From the NCBI GenBank assembly GCA_000752995.2, contig LM994635.1, forward strand, positions 167,673 through 231,672: a DNA stretch of 64,000 nt, given 5' to 3'. This stretch comes from Haemophilus massiliensis. GTDB taxonomy: Bacteria; Pseudomonadota; Gammaproteobacteria; Enterobacterales; Pasteurellaceae. Made by a program: the position numbers and the translations under genes. The notes below the pieces were generated by a model that was not told the DNA's origin, searched no databases, and worked only from the letters and a program-made list of their open reading frames with translations. Numbering within the stretch: position 1 is the first letter of the stretch; each line of letters starts with the position of its first letter. This document shows positions 28,145 through 36,618 of the stretch, piece by piece.

Positions 28145-30082
28145 ATGCGATTATTTATAGCGGAAAAACCTAGCCTTGCGCGTGCCATTGCCGATGTGTT
28201 GCCGAAACCGCAGCAACGCGGCGACGGCTTTATTCGCTGCGGTAAAAACGATTATGTGACTTGGTGTGTTGGTCATCTGTTGGAACAGGCGGAACCGGAC
28301 GCCTATGACGCGCGATTTAAACAATGGCGGTTGGAATATTTGCCGATTGTGCCGGAAAAATGGCAGCTGATTCCGCGTAATGCAGTGAAAAAACAGTTGG
28401 CTATTGTGGTTAAACTGATTCATCAGGCAGATGAGCTGATTAATGCCGGCGACCCGGACAGAGAAGGGCAACTGCTGGTTGATGAGGTGTTTAATTACGC
28501 CGATTTGCCCGCGGAAAAACGCGATCGGATTCAGCGTTGCCTGATTAGCGATTTAAACCCCAATGCGGTGGACAAGGCGGTACATAAGCTGCTGCCTAAT
28601 CGCGATTTTATTCCGCTGGCGACTTCCGCATTGGCGCGGGCGCGGGCCGATTGGCTGTACGGCATTAATATGACCCGCGCTTATACCATTCGTGGGCGAC
28701 AGGCGGGATATGACGGCGTGTTGTCGGTCGGGCGGGTGCAAACCCCGGTGCTGGGGCTAATTGTGCGCCGCGATCTGGAAATTGAAAATTTCCAGCCGAA
28801 AGATTTTTTTGAGGTGCAGGCGTGGATTGACACACAAGAGGAAACGCCGCAAAAATTCACCGCACTTTGGCAACCGAGCAAGGCCTGTGAAGATTATCAG
28901 GATGAAGACGGCAGAGTGCTTTCCCGCGCACTGGCGGAAAATGTGGTAAAACGCATTAGCGGACAACCGGCGGAAGTGACAGAATATCTCGACAAACGGG
29001 AAAAAGAAACCGCACCACTGCCGTATTCGCTGTCCGCATTGCAAATCGACGCCGCAAAACGCTACGGATTATCGGCACAGACGGTGCTGGATACTTGCCA
29101 ACGCTTATATGAAACCCATAAACTGATTACCTATCCGCGTTCCGACTGCCGTTATCTGCCACAGGAACATTTTGCCGAGCGGCAGAAAGTGCTGGACGCG
29201 ATTTCAACTCAATTGAACGTTTATCGTCCCTTGCCCGATATTGTCGATCCGGAACAGAAAAACCGCTGTTGGAACGATAAAAAAGTGGAAGCGCATCATG
29301 CGATTATTCCCACAGCGAAAAATAAACCCATCGCACTCAACCAGACCGAACAGAATGTGTACGAACTGATTGCGCGCCAGTATCTGATGCAGTTTTGCCC
29401 CGATGCGGAATTCCGTAAAAGCAAAATTACCCTAAATATTGCCGGCGGCACTTTTATTGCGCAAGCGCGTAATTTGCACAAGGCAGGCTGGAAACAATTA
29501 TGGGGAAAAGAGGATGAAGATGAACAGCAGCAAGAGCCGCCGTTGCCGATAGTGAAAAAAGGGCAGCTCCTGTTATGTGAAAAGGGTGAAATTATCAGTA
29601 AAAAAACGCAGCCACCGAAACCCTTTACCGATGCCACCTTACTTTCCGCCATGACCGGGATCGCCCGTTTCGTGCAGGATAAAGAGCTGAAAAAAATCCT
29701 GCGTGAAACCGACGGTTTAGGCACCGAAGCTACACGCGCCGGCATTATTGAACTGTTGTTTAAACGCGGTTTTTTATATAAAAAAGGCAAAAATATTCAC
29801 AGCTCGGCAGCCGGACGGATTTTAATTCAGGCGTTGCCCGATATCGCCACCTTACCGGATATGACCGCCCATTGGGAAGCGCAGCTGGACGGCATCAGCC
29901 GTAAACAGGCGACATACGCTCAGTTTATGGATAACTTGGTCCGTTTATTGCCCGAACTGTTGCGTTATGTAAATTTCGCCGCCCTGCGCCAATTAAGCAG
30001 CGCACCGAAAGTGCAGGGAGCGAAAACAAAAGGCGGCAAATGCAAAAGTGCGGTGCAAAAAAATGCCGTTTCGGCTGTGTGA
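28145..30082 (+). CDS. topB: DNA topoisomerase III
   Basis: Type IA topoisomerase that decatenates DNA through a transient 5'-phosphotyrosine link. The Toprim motif is at the N-terminus ([13 protein letters not shown]) with acidic residues D103 and D105 in [10 protein letters not shown]; the catalytic tyrosine is Tyr330 in [12 protein letters not shown]. Length 645 is family-typical, with a short Lys-rich tail containing a USS in the coding sequence. Confidence 0.95.
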   Translation: MRLFIAEKPSLARAIADVLPKPQQRGDGFIRCGKNDYVTWCVGHLLEQAEPDAYDARFKQWRLEYLPIVPEKWQLIPRNAVKKQLAIVVKLIHQADELINAGDPDREGQLLVDEVFNYADLPAEKRDRIQRCLISDLNPNAVDKAVHKLLPNRDFIPLATSALARARADWLYGINMTRAYTIRGRQAGYDGVLSVGRVQTPVLGLIVRRDLEIENFQPKDFFEVQAWIDTQEETPQKFTALWQPSKACEDYQDEDGRVLSRALAENVVKRISGQPAEVTEYLDKREKETAPLPYSLSALQIDAAKRYGLSAQTVLDTCQRLYETHKLITYPRSDCRYLPQEHFAERQKVLDAISTQLNVYRPLPDIVDPEQKNRCWNDKKVEAHHAIIPTAKNKPIALNQTEQNVYELIARQYLMQFCPDAEFRKSKITLNIAGGTFIAQARNLHKAGWKQLWGKEDEDEQQQEPPLPIVKKGQLLLCEKGEIISKKTQPPKPFTDATLLSAMTGIARFVQDKELKKILRETDGLGTEATRAGIIELLFKRGFLYKKGKNIHSSAAGRILIQALPDIATLPDMTAHWEAQLDGISRKQATYAQFMDNLVRLLPELLRYVNFAALRQLSSAPKVQGAKTKGGKCKSAVQKNAVSAV

Positions 30083-30130
30083 AATTAAAACAATCGGCAG
30101 TGATTTCATGAAAACCGCTTGCTTATGCCA

Positions 30131-30150
30131 CGGATATTCGATAATATCCG
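30131..30150. terminator. Stem-loop between topB and secG
   Basis: CGGATATT and AATATCCG form an 8-bp stem with a 4-base loop but no T tract. It may be a weak terminator or an mRNA-end structure for topB. Confidence 0.35.
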
Positions 30151-30192
30151 CACGTTAAATTAATTGCTATTTGTAAACAAGAGAACAAGATA

Positions 30193-30543
30193 ATGTATCA
30201 AGCTCTGTTAATCGTCTATTTACTGGTATCTATCGCCCTGATCGGCTTTATTTTGCTCCAGCAAGGCAAAGGTGCCAATGCCGGTGCATCATTTGGCGGC
30301 GGCGCTTCCGGTACGGTTTTCGGTTCTGCCGGTGCGGGTAATTTCTTATCTCGTACTACCGCCGTATTAGCGACGGTTTTCTTTATCGTCAGCCTTGCCA
30401 TTGGTAATATCAACTCGCATCGTAACAATGTACAGCAAGGTGCATTCGACGATTTATCGCAGGCGGCGGAACAAATTCAACAACAGCAACCAACAGCGCC
30501 TGCCGCAGAAAAAGAACAACAAAACAGCGACATCCCGCAATAA
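30193..30543 (+). CDS. secG: Preprotein translocase subunit SecG
   Basis: The 116-residue protein has two membrane helices with the conserved linker GKGANAGASFGGGASGTVFGS between them and a Gln-rich polar tail. SecG aids SecYE during protein export. It is followed 9 bases later by tRNA-Leu, an arrangement known from E. coli as well. Confidence 0.96.
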   Translation: MYQALLIVYLLVSIALIGFILLQQGKGANAGASFGGGASGTVFGSAGAGNFLSRTTAVLATVFFIVSLAIGNINSHRNNVQQGAFDDLSQAAEQIQQQQPTAPAAEKEQQNSDIPQ

Positions 30544-30552
30544 TCGTATTTC

Positions 30553-30638
30553 GCTCTGATGGTGGAATTGGTAGACACGCTATCTTGAGGGGGTAGTGTC
30601 CGTAGGACGTGCGAGTTCAAGTCTCGCTCAGAGCACCA
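30553..30638 (+). tRNA. tRNA-Leu (anticodon GAG), island integration site
   Basis: The 86-nt sequence has acceptor arms GCTCTGA/TCAGAGC, anticodon stem-loop CTATC-TTGAGGG-GGTAG, a long class II variable arm, T arm and encoded CCA. The anticodon GAG reads CUC/CUU. An integrase gene starts 200 bp downstream, and variants of the tRNA 3' end recur at 46.9 and 53.6 kb. Confidence 0.97.
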
Positions 30639-30644
30639 CAACAC
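30615..30644 (+). other. attL core in the tRNA 3' end
   Basis: The T arm and 3' end of the tRNA plus CAACAC are repeated, with a few changes, at 46904-46932 and 53611-53635. Common parts are TCAAGTCT-GCTCAG and GCACCA-AACAC. This fits integration by a P4-type tyrosine recombinase into a tRNA gene. Confidence 0.65.
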
Positions 30645-30649
30645 TCAAC

Positions 30650-30687
30650 AAAGCCTTTCGCAACCCAACGAAAGGCTTTATTTTTTC
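30650..30687 (+). terminator. secG/tRNA-Leu terminator
   Basis: AAAGCCTTTCG pairs with CGAAAGGCTTT (11 bp) and is followed by ATTTTTT. Confidence 0.85.
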
Positions 30688-30758
30688 CAGTAATTACAAG
30701 GGATTATCGTATTTTAGCCTCTCGTACCTAAACGCATCTAAACGCCTCTAACCACGAA

Positions 30759-30831
30759 TTTTAGTAACTACCATAGTAACTATGAGAAATTTTAGTTACT
30801 ATAAGCAAATTTCGTAGTTACTAAAACAAGG
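30759..30831 (+). repeat. Left integrase arm-site cluster
   Basis: Two AGTAACT and two AGTTACT copies lie within 75 bp just before the integrase gene. The first 29 bases (30759-30787) are repeated exactly at 46828-46856, just inside the other end. Short repeats flanking the core on both sides are typical arm-type binding sites for tyrosine recombinases. Confidence 0.6.
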
Positions 30832-30838
30832 TGAAGGT

Positions 30839-32035
30839 ATGGCTAGAACGGTAAAGCAACTTAATGTAAAGTCGATAGATAATGCAAAAGGCAAAGATAA
30901 ACCTTACACGCTCACGGACGGCAATGGGCTATTTCTTCTTGTTCAGCCCAGTGGGTCGAAAACTTGGCAATTTAACTACTTCAAGCCGGTTACAAAGAAA
31001 AGAGTTAAGTTCAGTTTAGGGGCATATCCTACAATTTCTTTAAGTGATGCTCGGACTAAGCGCGAAGAGTACCGTGCCTTGCTTGCTCAAGGGATAGATC
31101 CACAGGAACGCAATAGACAAGCGCAACAAGTCGTCAATGAACAAGTTAGAAATACGTTCCTTGCTATAGCTGAAAAATGGAAAGAAAAAAAAGCCACCGA
31201 GATTGAGCCGCTAACATTAAAAAAGAACTGGCGCAGATTGGAAACTTATGTTTTTCCAACTTTAGGGAATATGCCCGTTATTGACATTCTTCCTAATGTT
31301 GTGATTGAAATGTTAGAACCGTTAAATAAACAAGGTAAAGGCGATACATTAAAACGCATTATTCGGTTGATTAATGAGATTTTAAACTATGCAGTTAATT
31401 ATGGTTTACTGCCGTTTAATCCTTGTCTAAATGTAAATGCGGTGTTTAATTTTGGCAAAAATGAGAATAATCCTACAATCAGCCCGGAAGAATTGCCGGC
31501 ATTGCTGCGAAAAATTCAACACTCAAAATTATCACTATTTACCCGTTGTTTACTCCGCTTTCAATTATTGACAATGACCCGTCCGGCTGAAGCCAGTAAT
31601 GCAGAATGGGCGGAAATAGATTTAGATAAAAAAGAGTGGTTGATACCACCTGAAAAAATGAAAACAAGAAAGGCGCATAGAGTACCTTTATCAAGACAAT
31701 CTCTTGAAGTGTTAGTGATTATGTATGAATTTACAAATAATGCTCAATATGTTTTTCAAAGTGCCAGAGCGCGTGATAAACCAATGAATAGTCAAACGGC
31801 AAATAAAGCCCTTGTTGATTTAGGCTATAAAAATAAATTGACCGCCCACGGTTTACGATCTATTGCCAGTACTTACCTTAATGAAAAATTGATTAATTAT
31901 GATGTCATTGAGGCTTGTTTATCTCACGGCATAAAAGATCAGGTAAGAAAAGCTTACAACCGATCAGATTATTTTGAAGAGAGAAAAACCGTGATGCAAC
32001 TTTGGGGCGATTATGTAGAACAATGCGAACGTTAA
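30839..32035 (+). CDS. int: P4-type tyrosine integrase
   Basis: The 398-residue protein has the N-terminal DUF4102/P4 integrase domain (KSIDNAKGKDKPYTLTDGNGLFLLV), a core-binding domain and the catalytic set R248, H337, R340, H363 and Y373 in KAYNRSDY. It is intact. It is the only clear rightward gene of the island besides a small RHH regulator, and is placed next to attL as usual. Confidence 0.93.
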   Translation: MARTVKQLNVKSIDNAKGKDKPYTLTDGNGLFLLVQPSGSKTWQFNYFKPVTKKRVKFSLGAYPTISLSDARTKREEYRALLAQGIDPQERNRQAQQVVNEQVRNTFLAIAEKWKEKKATEIEPLTLKKNWRRLETYVFPTLGNMPVIDILPNVVIEMLEPLNKQGKGDTLKRIIRLINEILNYAVNYGLLPFNPCLNVNAVFNFGKNENNPTISPEELPALLRKIQHSKLSLFTRCLLRFQLLTMTRPAEASNAEWAEIDLDKKEWLIPPEKMKTRKAHRVPLSRQSLEVLVIMYEFTNNAQYVFQSARARDKPMNSQTANKALVDLGYKNKLTAHGLRSIASTYLNEKLINYDVIEACLSHGIKDQVRKAYNRSDYFEERKTVMQLWGDYVEQCER

Positions 32036-32065
32036 AAGTAATGTGTGTGGAAAATTTTATAAAAA

Positions 32066-32165
32066 GGTGTTCACCTGTTCACCTTTGATAATTTTCTTTT
32101 TAAATCAATGTGTTATGGGTGAATAAGTAAATAGGGGGTTCAACACGACTATTCACCTATTCACC
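32066..32165. other. P4-type iteron cluster (possible crr/ori)
   Basis: On the minus strand the site reads GGTGAACAGGTGAACACC at 32066-32083 and GGTGAATAGGTGAATAG at 32149-32165, with another GGTGAATA between them. Phage P4 alpha protein recognises GGTGAACAG iterons in its ori and crr. The alpha-like gene begins its 3' end 28 bases away. Confidence 0.6.
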
Positions 32166-32174
32166 AGATATGAA

Positions 32175-32194
32175 AAAGGGGCTTTAGCCCCTTT
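32175..32194 (-). terminator. Terminator of the replication operon
   Basis: AAAGGGGC-TTTA-GCCCCTTT forms an 8-bp stem overlapping the stop codon of the primase-like gene; on the minus strand more T follow. Confidence 0.7.
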
Positions 32195-33968
32195 ATCCTC
32201 GCTTCATAAATTGTTCGTAAAAGTCTGAATAATTCTTAAAATAAACATTCGTTCTGAATCCTTCCTTGGTTCTTTTTTTATTAAATTCAAGCGCGTTTTT
32301 GTGCTGCGCTAATCCTTGTCTTAAGGCATTTGCGAAGTTATTGATGGTCAGGACGTTTGTTATTCCGCACGCATCTACAAAGGTTAAATAAGCAGGGTAA
32401 AGATGGGTCTTTTCCTTGCCTATCATCTTGGCGTTTCCCATAAACAAGCCGTCAACCTCTTTTACCGTAAAAAAATGACTACAGAATTCGGTTATGGAAT
32501 CAGACTGCATTTTAATTTGCAGTGCTTCCTCGCTGAATTGCTGTTTTTTTAACGCTGTCTTTGCGGTTTCCGGTTGTTTAAAGGTATGAATTAACTTAAA
32601 GATAATTCCACCGGCTTCGGCTTCTATTTTATCCATTAAGTGCGGATCGCGTTCACCTTCCGGCACGACCTTATCAAAGTGGAAAATCACTCTGCGCCGC
32701 TCAATACCGCCGTTTCTTTCTGTGAATCGCGTCGGTTCATTGTTGACGATAAGCACAATCGCAGGAATAATCGCTTTAAACTTGCTTTTGTGCTTTGGAT
32801 CGATATTTACCAAATCACCCGCACTAATGCTTTTTAGTCCGCCACCATCACCGCCATAGCGGGATTGTTCCGGGCATAGAATAAGCGTTTTATTTACAAA
32901 GTTTTCACGGCCGCGCGGTTCGTCTAAATCAACTAGACGCCCACTTTCGGTATTTTGTTCTCCGGCTAACATGGTGGCAATTTGCGCAAATACCGATTTC
33001 CCACTGCCGCCATTGCCGGTTATTTCAAAGAATAATTGCCAGTTATGACGATTAGTTAAAATCGCGTAAAGTGCAGCTAAGATTGCTTGCTTTTTATCTT
33101 CCTTGCCATCCGACACAAAGTCCAGCCAGCTATCAAAGTGCGGTGTATTTTCCGCCTGATTTGTGTAATCGTGCGGAATAAAGGAAATTAGCCAGTTTTC
33201 CCGGCAATGCGGGTAAAATTCCAAGGTAGAACGATTTAATACGCCGTTTTTAAAGGCTAATAGTTCCTTAGATTGCTCACCCATTTTCGCCGCTTGAATC
33301 TTCACGGTATCAATCAACGAATCAATGGATCGGGCACTATAAGTAAATTCCTGTTCATCGTAAAACTGAACGGCTTTTACCTCCAATTCCGATCTTGGCA
33401 GAATCTCCCAATTTGCGCCGGTGTAATGGTAAAGCTCCTTATCTAAGTTGTGTTGCGCAATATCCAGATTCAGCCATTTCACGAACGCGCGGGCTTTTAC
33501 GTTAGTTCCGTCCTTTTCTTTTAGTTTCGGCGGCGGTGTAATTTTATCCGCAATTTCGACCGCACTTTTATCCGTACGTAGGCGTTGAATGTAACTACTT
33601 AAATCTTCCATCATCTGTGCGGCGCCATCATGTAAAACAACATATTCCGCCTTGGTATGCTTCGCCAGATTCTGACAAATTCCGGTGATTTCCGCCTGTG
33701 ATAATTCGCCATATTGGAAAAGCATGATTGAGCGTTGTTCAGGAATAGCAATTTTTATCCCTGAAATATCTTCAAGCTGCTGTTCGGCAAGAATCACCGG
33801 CTTTTGACTAACGCTCATACCTTCCATCAACGAACACAACAATAGCCATTCTTCGCCTTTCCCTTTATTCCAGGCTTGCCAGGCTTTACGCCCGGCAAGA
33901 ATAATTAAATCAGAATAAGGCGCGTTCGGCTGATCCGCTAAATGCGGCGCATTAGTTAAGCGTGCCAT
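32193..33968 (-). CDS. P4 alpha-like replication helicase (phage/plasmid primase family)
   Basis: The 591-residue protein has a D5-type region followed by an SF3/AAA helicase core with Walker A GNGGSGKS (Lys324), LILCPEQSRYGG, and the sensor-like VLIVNNEPTRF, then IERRRVIFHF and a C-terminal DNA-binding segment. The N-terminal 130 residues lack the zinc ribbon seen in P4 alpha, so a priming function is uncertain. SD GAGGAGGT supports the start. It likely initiates island replication at the GGTGAACAG iterons. Confidence 0.85.
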   Translation of the reverse strand: MARLTNAPHLADQPNAPYSDLIILAGRKAWQAWNKGKGEEWLLLCSLMEGMSVSQKPVILAEQQLEDISGIKIAIPEQRSIMLFQYGELSQAEITGICQNLAKHTKAEYVVLHDGAAQMMEDLSSYIQRLRTDKSAVEIADKITPPPKLKEKDGTNVKARAFVKWLNLDIAQHNLDKELYHYTGANWEILPRSELEVKAVQFYDEQEFTYSARSIDSLIDTVKIQAAKMGEQSKELLAFKNGVLNRSTLEFYPHCRENWLISFIPHDYTNQAENTPHFDSWLDFVSDGKEDKKQAILAALYAILTNRHNWQLFFEITGNGGSGKSVFAQIATMLAGEQNTESGRLVDLDEPRGRENFVNKTLILCPEQSRYGGDGGGLKSISAGDLVNIDPKHKSKFKAIIPAIVLIVNNEPTRFTERNGGIERRRVIFHFDKVVPEGERDPHLMDKIEAEAGGIIFKLIHTFKQPETAKTALKKQQFSEEALQIKMQSDSITEFCSHFFTVKEVDGLFMGNAKMIGKEKTHLYPAYLTFVDACGITNVLTINNFANALRQGLAQHKNALEFNKKRTKEGFRTNVYFKNYSDFYEQFMKRG

Positions 33969-34395
33969 TGTTTACCTCCTCAACGGCGCCTTTCTCAATC
34001 GTATGAATGCGCATATTGACTACTTCTTGGAAATAAGAAAATGCGCTTACCAAGGAATTCACTACACAATGTTTTAATAAACCATCTATCAGCTCATCAT
34101 TGGATAATTCCGCCGCCACGTCTTCCGGATTGGGTGAAGGTGGTTTCGGTGCCATTGCTAATAAATGTTTATTGATAGCCAGTAGTTCATCATGAACAAT
34201 TTTTAGCCCGCCGAGATATTCAGCGGGATAATCCATAAACTGTTCGGCTAATGCCTGAATTGCTTCCGTCGTATAGGGGAAAGACGAATTAAAGGCTTCA
34301 TCTTTGCGTTTTCCCATGTTCTGATAACTGATTGAAATCGCGTTTAATTCAACGGCGCTTAGTTTTGAATAGTCCATTGGTTGATTCAGATCCAT
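33952..34395 (-). CDS. Island hypothetical protein, 147 aa
   Basis: I do not recognise this family. The protein is acidic and mostly helical, with a Pro-rich linker (APKPPSPNPED) near its middle. It overlaps the downstream helicase gene by 17 bases and meets the upstream gene at a shared base, so it belongs to the same replication operon. Confidence 0.6.
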   Translation of the reverse strand: MDLNQPMDYSKLSAVELNAISISYQNMGKRKDEAFNSSFPYTTEAIQALAEQFMDYPAEYLGGLKIVHDELLAINKHLLAMAPKPPSPNPEDVAAELSNDELIDGLLKHCVVNSLVSAFSYFQEVVNMRIHTIEKGAVEEVNNGTLN

Positions 34396-34625
34396 TATTT
34401 CACCTCCTCGCCAAGCATAAAGGCAATACGATGATTAATCTCTGCGATCCCATCTTCCAATAAGCGGTTAATTCCTTTTAATGCTAACTCCATTTCGCAA
34501 CTATCGACACTGTCTAAATCGGTGTGGGTAAAAAGTAAATTTAACAGCACGTTCACTTCTTCAAGGTTACTTACTTCAGATTTCAGTAAATTAAATTGGA
34601 ATTGATCGATATGTTGATTAAGCAT
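34395..34625 (-). CDS. Island hypothetical protein, 76 aa
   Basis: Small acidic helical protein without a recognised domain. Its start overlaps the preceding gene's stop by eight bases, and its stop shares a base with the next start, which supports real translation within the operon. Confidence 0.55.
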   Translation of the reverse strand: MLNQHIDQFQFNLLKSEVSNLEEVNVLLNLLFTHTDLDSVDSCEMELALKGINRLLEDGIAEINHRIAFMLGEEVK

Positions 34626-34848
34626 TGTTTCCCCCTGTAATTTTCAATCCTGCTGTGGTTGCCCGTTTAATTGATTTCAGTGCGTCTGTTGCGCCTTTTA
34701 AATGCCCATTGTGAATGTAGTCTTTAGCAAAACCAAGGTAGAATTCCGCTTGTTTAATGGCTTTGGTGAGCTGTTCACTGGTCGGCAAGCGTTCATCTTC
34801 AATCTGTTTTTGCTTACGCGGGGCATAAGGTTTTCTTGCTCTACTCAT
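34618..34848 (-). CDS. Island hypothetical protein, 76 aa, basic N-terminus
   Basis: The N-terminus is strongly basic (MSRARKPYAPRKQKQ), followed by two predicted helices. This could be a nucleic-acid-binding protein, but no family is recognised. Overlapping ATGA-type junctions join it to both neighbours. Confidence 0.55.
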   Translation of the reverse strand: MSRARKPYAPRKQKQIEDERLPTSEQLTKAIKQAEFYLGFAKDYIHNGHLKGATDALKSIKRATTAGLKITGGNNA

Positions 34849-35045
34849 TTTCTCCCCCCGTTAAAGCATAAATCTTCCATTTCACATAAGGCAGAATGAA
34901 GAATTCCACGAACCCCTTCAATTGCTATACTAATATCTACGCCGTCCATATCTTGAAGGCGTGATTTTGACATTGCATCTAATAGGGTAGCCGCTTGCCA
35001 GCATTTGCTAATGCCTTTGTTAAATTGTTCTTGTTGATTACGCAT
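34845..35045 (-). CDS. Island hypothetical protein, 66 aa
   Basis: Small helical protein beginning MRNQ. Its start codon sits in the same GGTGATTTATGCGTAATCA junction that also joins the two genes upstream, so it is probably translated by coupling from the Ash-type reading frame. Function unknown. Confidence 0.5.
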   Translation of the reverse strand: MRNQQEQFNKGISKCWQAATLLDAMSKSRLQDMDGVDISIAIEGVRGILHSALCEMEDLCFNGGRK

Positions 35046-35478
35046 AAATCACCCCTTGTACGAAAGATAAAACAGGGGTAAGGGTGTCGCTTAAAGTGCG
35101 GTGATTTTGGGGTAAGTTTTTCATTTTGGATAGTCCTTGTCTAAATATCAAAAGACTACCGCTGAACTTGTCACGGTTCGGGAGGTAGGGCGTAACAGGG
35201 TGACAAACTACTAGACAAGGTAAGTAGCCAGCCGATAAAGGCTGCCCATTACGCCCCACCATTGAGAAGAAATTACGCTCCCCATTTTTGGGGATCGCCT
35301 TTCTTTGAGGTGTGCGAAAATCACGAACAAAAAAAGCACGATTGGGCGTGCTGTCCGCCTTGTCTAAATCATTCAGCTTGTCACGGCTGGCTGTAGATTT
35401 TGCTACAACGTTGTTAGCATAACCGAAAATAGCGAACGGTTGCAATCTGTGATTTTGAACAGGGGTTTGATTACGCAT
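35038..35478 (-). CDS. Ash-family reading frame overlapping a C4-type RNA
   Basis: The 146-codon frame shows the Ash-type segment FSMVGRNGQPLSAGY and ends FVQGVIYA, like the gene upstream. Most of its middle coincides with an antisense RNA structure (35184-35260) and its two targets, so conservation here may reflect RNA rather than protein. An SD (AAGGA) and ATG at 35124 would give a 28-residue peptide in the same frame, coupled to the next gene. Both readings are possible; the short one has the better translation signal. Confidence 0.45.
   Translation of the reverse strand: MRNQTPVQNHRLQPFAIFGYANNVVAKSTASRDKLNDLDKADSTPNRAFFVRDFRTPQRKAIPKNGERNFFSMVGRNGQPLSAGYLPCLVVCHPVTPYLPNRDKFSGSLLIFRQGLSKMKNLPQNHRTLSDTLTPVLSFVQGVIYA
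35184..35260 (-). ncRNA. C4-type antisense RNA, copy 2
   Basis: Outer arms GGTAGGGCGTAACAGGG and CCCATTACGCCCCACC pair; inside are two hairpins, CTACT/AGTAG exposing AGACAAGG, and CAGCC/GGCTG. The exposed AGACAAGG and TGACAA are antisense to CCTTGTCT...TTGTCACGG, which occurs on both sides at 35358-35386 and 35135-35176. This is the layout of phage P1/P7 C4 RNA and satellite P4 CI RNA. Length 77 nt equals that of copy 1. Confidence 0.7.
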
Positions 35479-36085
35479 AAATCACCCCCGTTAAAGTGCG
35501 GTCAAAATTGGAAAGGTTTTTCAGGTTGATTCTGCCGACAAGGACTAAAACAAATTCACGGGCTAAAATAGCGCGGGCTTGTAGTTCGCTTTCGGCATTA
35601 ATGCGGATTTTTTGAATACGGTTTGTAAGGTCGGTTCGGCGTATGCCGGCAAAGATGAATTGATACATTTGCGTAACTCCGTTGATAAATTGATTGGAAG
35701 TTGCCGCTAAAGTTCTCAGGCTTGGGCGGTAACGTGTAACGGGCTGAGAAACTGCGATCAACGGAACACAGCAAAGGGCGAAACCTTTCCCGCTACACGC
35801 TACCATAGATGGACGCTCTTGACTTTCGAGAAGTGCTAGGCATTCTTTAGGTGTGCGTGCGCTACGCATAAAAAAACACGCATTAGGCGTGTTCTGCGCC
35901 GTTGATAAATGATTCGAGTTCTCAGGCTCGGCAGCCGATTTTGCGACTGCGAGAAAACTATAATCAATTTGACCGCACTTTGTAAAGTGATTTTGATCAC
36001 ATTTTTGAAATTTGTCTGTTTTACCTGAATTTAAGGTAAAGCATTCCATAGGCTCGGATGAGCCTGTATAATTTGGATTAGCCAT
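35471..36085 (-). CDS. Icd-like/Ash-family reading frame
   Basis: The C-terminal 65 residues, from the ATG at 35668, are a typical Icd-like domain (MYQFIFAGIRRTDLT, ILAREFVLVLVGRI) named after the P1 division inhibitor. That ATG has the SD GGAG embedded in an antisense-RNA target box. The upstream 140 codons overlap a C4-type RNA and resemble Ash proteins. The start at 36085 has AAGGAT before it; a longer frame to 36451 would run through a divergent gene and is rejected. The ending TGVIYA is shared with the next gene, which suggests tandem duplication. Confidence 0.55.
   Translation of the reverse strand: MANPNYTGSSEPMECFTLNSGKTDKFQKCDQNHFTKCGQIDYSFLAVAKSAAEPENSNHLSTAQNTPNACFFMRSARTPKECLALLESQERPSMVACSGKGFALCCVPLIAVSQPVTRYRPSLRTLAATSNQFINGVTQMYQFIFAGIRRTDLTNRIQKIRINAESELQARAILAREFVLVLVGRINLKNLSNFDRTLTGVIYA
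35728..35804 (-). ncRNA. C4-type antisense RNA, copy 1
   Basis: GGTAACGTGTAACGGG pairs with CCCGCTACACGCTACC at 14 of 16 positions. Inside are the CTGAG...ATCAACGG antisense arm and an AAAGG/CCTTT hairpin. CTGAGAA and GATCAACGG are complementary to CCGTTGAT...TTCTCAGGCT, present at 35898-35928 and 35679-35722. The downstream target touches the SD of the Icd-like ATG, so pairing would block its translation or cause early termination, as known for P1 C4. Confidence 0.75.
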
Positions 36086-36115
36086 AGTCTTATCCTTAGT
36101 AAGATTACTGGTTAG

Positions 36116-36150
36116 AGGCTTATTAGTGGTAACGACACTTTTAAGCCTCA
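36116..36150 (-). promoter_or_regulatory. Leader hairpin of the Icd/Ash operon
   Basis: GAGGCTTA and TAAGCCTC form a perfect 8-bp stem, with a small inner AGTG/CACT stem. It lies between the divergent promoter region and the ATG at 36085. It may be a leader attenuator. Confidence 0.4.
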
Positions 36151-36218
36151 TTGATTTTTGGTGTCTATTGCAATACAATTGGTTGACACTTGATAAACTA
36201 TAATAAGGTGATAACCCC

Positions 36219-36395
36219 ATGTCAACCACTTTTAAAACGAAAGGCAATAAACAAATAGCCTTAAGAGTAGATCCACAACTTGAAAAAGCCATAAATGATG
36301 CTGTTGCTAAAGATGGTGATGCTTCTGTATCTGCTTGGATTAAAAGAATTATCCGCAAAGAATTATCCGCGCGCGGCATTGAGCCGAAGGGCTGA
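36219..36395 (+). CDS. Small ribbon-helix-helix protein (YlcI/YnfO-like), 58 aa
   Basis: The 58-residue protein has the Arc/MetJ-type pattern NKQIALRVDPQLEKAINDAV followed by SVSAWIKRIIRKELSARG. SD AAGGTG lies 8 bases before the ATG. It is divergent from the Icd/Ash operon. TGGTTGACA at 36180 and TGTCAACCA at 36220, overlapping the start codon, form an inverted repeat that could be its operator. It probably represses one or both divergent promoters. Confidence 0.7.
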   Translation: MSTTFKTKGNKQIALRVDPQLEKAINDAVAKDGDASVSAWIKRIIRKELSARGIEPKG

Positions 36396-36576
36396 TTTAT
36401 ATATTGTGAAATATTTTCATATTGTTTATGATTAAGTTGATTTAAATTCATATTATTTCCTCTTTTATGGATTTGAATCAGAAACGACGGCGTAAGCTTT
36501 GTGTTTGGCTCGTTGTCGCTGAAATCATGTAATTTAGCTTTTCTACCTTCTGAACGATTCTTAAGGTAGGGGATTG

Positions 36577-36612
36577 CGCCGCTTGGGTTGAGCCTTGCGG
36601 CGTTTTTCTTTT
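36577..36612 (+). terminator. Terminator of the RHH transcript
   Basis: CGCCGC...GCGGCG with inner GG/CC pairing is followed by TTTTTCTTTT on the plus strand. The 180-bp 3' region between (36396-36576) holds a CTACCTT/AAGGTAG hairpin but no gene. Confidence 0.65.
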
Positions 36613-36618
36613 CAGGCG

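Noticed and set aside
36086..36451. Longer start for the Icd/Ash reading frame
   Set aside because: It would run antisense through the RHH gene and its promoter, and lacks a ribosome site.
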